This document shows, one piece after another, positions 61,657-64,000 of a stretch of DNA of 64,000 nt. The translations under genes were made by a program, and so were the position numbers. The stretch comes from LMUY01 sp965199005. Its GTDB lineage: Bacteria; Pseudomonadota; Alphaproteobacteria; Acetobacterales; Acetobacteraceae. The notes below the pieces were generated by a model, which saw only the letters and a list, made by a program, of their open reading frames with translations, was not told the origin of the DNA and did no database searches. The stretch is from assembly GCA_965199005.1 (NCBI GenBank), contig CBDAQK010000006.1:2852001-2916000 (forward strand), in the 5' to 3' direction. Position 1 is the first letter of the stretch, and each line of letters opens with the position of its first letter.

Positions 61657-61692
61657 GGCGGGTGGCTGCGGAACACCCCGCAGCCACCCGCC
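61657..61692 (+). terminator. Strong terminator-type hairpin between sorB and the second sulfite oxidase
   Basis: A perfect 15-bp GC-rich stem (GGCGGGTGGCTGCGG at 61657-61671 with its complement at 61678-61692) and a 6-base loop. No clear T run follows, so it is either a factor-assisted terminator or an RNA-stabilising element. It separates sorAB from the next gene. Confidence 0.7.
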
Positions 61693-61747
61693 CGAATGAC
61701 TTTCGCTCTGGCCGCGCGTTGTCAGGGCACCATCGCAGCGAGGTATC

Positions 61748-62863
61748 ATGCGCAACCCGTTCCGCACCGTCCCACCCGGCGTCACGATCGACAATCCGCG
61801 CCTCATCACCCATTCGCAGAAGCCTTACAATGCGGAGCCACCCACCGATCAGCTTCGGGCCAGCTTCGTCACGCAGCAGAGCGGCTTTTACGTCCGGAGC
61901 CATGGCAACATACCTGAGCTGGATCCGGCCGCCCACCGGCTGCAGGTGACGGGGCGTGTCGGCAAACCGCTGGAGCTCTCGCTGGAGGAGCTGCGCAGCC
62001 GCTTTTCACCTCGGACGGTGATGGCGACGATCCAGTGCGCTGGCAACCGGCGAGCCGATATGCAGCGTGTGCGACCGACCTCGGGCGATCCCTGGGCACC
62101 GGGTGCGATCGGCAATGCGGAATGGACCGGCGTGTCACTGGCCGACGTTCTCCGTGCCGCCGGAGCCCAAGAAGGCGCAGACCTGCACGTCGCCTTCGAT
62201 TGCGCCGATGAGTGCAGCATGGAGGGCAAGACGTTCCGGTATGGTGCCTCGATCCCGATGGCGAAGGCGCTCGGCTCCGAGGTGCTGCTGGCATACACGA
62301 TGAATGGCGAGCCCTTGACGGCTGAGCACGGTGCGCCGCTTCGCGTGGTCGTGCCGGGCTATGCCGGGGTCCGCAGTCCGAAGTGGCTGCACACCGTCAC
62401 TGTGCAGAACGCTCCGAGTCGGAACCCGATCCAGGCTGACGACTACAAGCTGTTCCCGTCCCACGTGACCAAGGAGACGGCTGATCCGTCCCGGGGCGTC
62501 ACGATCAACCGCCTGCCGCTGAACAGCGCCATCTGCGAGCCAGCCTCGCACGCACAATTACCCGCCGGTCCGGTAACCCTGCGTGGCTATGCGACGGTGT
62601 CGGACCGCGCCGTGGTGCGCGTCGACGTGTCGCTGGACGGTGGCCGTACCTGGTCGCAGGCCGATTTGGAAGACCAGCCGGGCAGCGCATGGTCCTGGAT
62701 CTTCTGGCGGGCCACGCTCGATCTTCCGCAAGGGGAACATGAATTGGCCGTCCGCGCGTGGGATGATGCCGGGCAAACCCAGCCTGCGCTTCCGGACGAC
62801 ACCTGGAACTTCAAGGGCTATCTTTCCGCGGCCTGGCACCGCGTGCCGGTGCTGGCGGTTTAG
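61748..62863 (+). CDS. Second molybdenum sulfite oxidase-family protein, cytoplasmic
   Basis: A 371-residue protein of the eukaryotic-type sulfite oxidase/nitrate reductase Moco fold: VMATIQCAGNRRADMQRVRP (Moco Cys), AIGNAEWTGVSLADVL, DCADECSMEG and VVPGYAGVRSPKWL, plus the dimerisation domain (SLDGGRTWSQADLED). It has no signal peptide, unlike SorA, so it probably works in the cytoplasm or with another partner. It converges with the chloride channel gene, with only three bases between stops. Confidence 0.88.
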   Translation: MRNPFRTVPPGVTIDNPRLITHSQKPYNAEPPTDQLRASFVTQQSGFYVRSHGNIPELDPAAHRLQVTGRVGKPLELSLEELRSRFSPRTVMATIQCAGNRRADMQRVRPTSGDPWAPGAIGNAEWTGVSLADVLRAAGAQEGADLHVAFDCADECSMEGKTFRYGASIPMAKALGSEVLLAYTMNGEPLTAEHGAPLRVVVPGYAGVRSPKWLHTVTVQNAPSRNPIQADDYKLFPSHVTKETADPSRGVTINRLPLNSAICEPASHAQLPAGPVTLRGYATVSDRAVVRVDVSLDGGRTWSQADLEDQPGSAWSWIFWRATLDLPQGEHELAVRAWDDAGQTQPALPDDTWNFKGYLSAAWHRVPVLAV

Positions 62864-62866
62864 CCG

Positions 62867-64000
62867 TCACGCGTGGCCCTGCGGGTCTCGGCTCTTGAGC
62901 CTGGACGCCACTTCGGCATCTGTCAGCCGGGCGTCGTAGATCGAGCGGGGTTCGATGCTGCGCGACACGATCGTTGCCGTGATGACCGCCAGCAGGGTCG
63001 GCAGGATCAGTGCGCGGTCCTGCCCGGTCAGTTCGGTCATCAGCACGACTGCCGAAATCGGCCCCTGCGTCGTCGCCGCCAGGACCGCCGCCGCCCCGAC
63101 GATGGCGAAGGCACCCGTTGCGTCACCCGGCACCATCCATGACCAGGCATGACCCAATACCGCACCGAGCAAGGCCCCGATCGCGAGCGACGGGGTGAAG
63201 AGGCCCCCCGGCGTGCCGCTGCCGAGGCAGGATGCGGTGGCCAGCGGCTTGAGAAGCAGGAGGGCCAGAAGGAGGCCAGGACCCATGCGTCCCATGAAAG
63301 CGGAATCGGCGATGTCCTTGCCGTTGCCGAGCAGCTGGGGGAACCAGATGGAGACGATGCCCAGAATTCCGAGTATCAGGACCGGTGCCGTCCAACGTCG
63401 CCAGTCCTTCGGCCTGGCCCGGTCCGCCCAGGCGATCGAGCGAACGTAGAGCACCGATACGACGCCGAATGCAGGTCCGGCCAGGCACGCCCAGACCGAG
63501 ATTGAAACAGGGCTGGGATAGGCGGGAATGACATAGGTCGGCGCGTTCGGCATGCCGAGCAGCCAGGAGACGCCGGTTGCGATCACCGCTGTCAGAAGCG
63601 CAGGCAGGATCAGCCGCAGCGCCAATACGCCGCGTAGCACCTCCAGAGCGAACAGCGCACCACCCAGCGGCACGCCATATGCGGCGGCCATCCCGGCCCC
63701 GGCACCGCACGCGACCAGGAGCCTCCGTTGTTCGTCTGACAGCTTGCCCAGGTCTGAGCAGGCATTCGCAAGCACCGCGCCGACCTGTTTCGGCGCGCCC
63801 TCACGCCCCAGCGATACGCCCATACCGACGACGACGATGGACAGCACCGCGCTCCCCAGCGTCCTCAGCGCAGGCAGGCGTCCGGCGGAGAACCAGATCG
63901 CTGCGGTGATGTCTATGCCGTTGCCGCTGGACAGGCGGGTAAGGACCAGTTGGCCCACTCCGGTGACCAGTCCCGCACTCGTCAGAACGATCAGATGCCG
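62867..64000 (-). CDS. CLC-type chloride channel/transporter (5' end outside window)
   Basis: The frame is open to the right edge, so the N-terminus is missing. CLC motifs are present: SSGNGID (GxGIP region), MGVSLGREGAPKQVGAVLAN (GREGP region) and CLGSGTPGGLFTPSLAIGAL (GxFxP region), with many membrane helices. The Glu in GREG is the gating glutamate. Transcribed towards the sulfite oxidase. Role: chloride/proton exchange or passive channel. I see no link to sulfur metabolism. Confidence 0.9.
   Translation of the reverse strand, partial: RHLIVLTSAGLVTGVGQLVLTRLSSGNGIDITAAIWFSAGRLPALRTLGSAVLSIVVVGMGVSLGREGAPKQVGAVLANACSDLGKLSDEQRRLLVACGAGAGMAAAYGVPLGGALFALEVLRGVLALRLILPALLTAVIATGVSWLLGMPNAPTYVIPAYPSPVSISVWACLAGPAFGVVSVLYVRSIAWADRARPKDWRRWTAPVLILGILGIVSIWFPQLLGNGKDIADSAFMGRMGPGLLLALLLLKPLATASCLGSGTPGGLFTPSLAIGALLGAVLGHAWSWMVPGDATGAFAIVGAAAVLAATTQGPISAVVLMTELTGQDRALILPTLLAVITATIVSRSIEPRSIYDARLTDAEVASRLKSRDPQGHA

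Overview
The window is a 64-kb piece of a high-GC genome. It most likely comes from an alphaproteobacterium of the Acetobacteraceae/Rhodospirillales type. That placement is an inference from gene content (Liv-type aromatic catabolism operon, IS21/IS1595/ISL3-type elements, SorAB/SQR sulfur genes), base composition and codon use; no rRNA or other phylogenetic marker is present. Three blocks can be told apart.

(1) 1-11.8 kb, metabolic backbone. A minus-strand operon carries a fumarylacetoacetate-hydrolase-fold protein, an extradiol-dioxygenase-like VOC protein and a complete branched-chain/aromatic-acid ABC importer (substrate-binding protein, two permeases, two ATPases). It is controlled by a divergent GntR/FCD repressor. 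It is followed by a decayed kelch-repeat gene and a bicupin gene that runs off the left edge. An AraC regulator and a divergent SDR oxidoreductase close the block. An IS21-family element sits two bases after the SDR stop codon with a perfect 9-bp target duplication.

(2) 14.6-44.6 kb, mobile and defence region. It opens with broken transposase pieces and three broken DNA methyltransferase pieces. At 17,534 a Tn7-like left end (TGT-N5-GACA plus internal repeats) interrupts a cytosine methyltransferase gene. Inward lie tniQ2 (split near its 3' end by an IS1595 element with 8-bp duplications), tniQ1, tnsC, tnsB and tnsA, all on the minus strand. Beyond tnsA is a dense anti-phage-like cargo: a TPR protein; a DEDDh exonuclease; an AddA-like helicase-nuclease; an AddB-like nuclease; a defence-type reverse transcriptase; a Lon-like AAA+ ATPase; two small proteins; and an AbiE toxin-antitoxin operon with a third gene related to one of the small proteins. 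A 45-bp sequence occurs in inverted orientation on both sides of this cargo (27,414 and 41,686). An HTH-adenine methyltransferase and a cytosine methyltransferase follow. The right end of the Tn7-like element could not be found.

(3) 44.6-64 kb, sulfur oxidation and sulfide-resistant respiration. It holds a GbsR-type regulator with a CydAB/CIO quinol oxidase and a tiny DUF2474 protein. A long minus-strand cluster follows: peroxiredoxin, ArsR, TauE, a periplasmic binding protein, a DsbA-like protein, a TsdA-like dihaem cytochrome, two half-size YeeE proteins, a frameshifted DUF202 gene, DsrE, a secreted lipoprotein-like protein, an ECF sigma factor and its anti-sigma factor. Divergent to it are sulfide:quinone oxidoreductase and persulfide dioxygenase. 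Then come a LysR regulator, SorAB sulfite dehydrogenase, a second molybdenum sulfite oxidase, and a CLC chloride channel that runs off the right edge. Together these could take sulfide to persulfide, sulfite and sulfate while a sulfide-tolerant oxidase keeps respiration going.

The most promising undescribed unit is the cargo at 27.6-38.7 kb, where a reverse transcriptase is packed with an AddAB-like helicase-nuclease, a DEDDh exonuclease and an AAA+ ATPase, apparently carried by a Tn7-like transposon.
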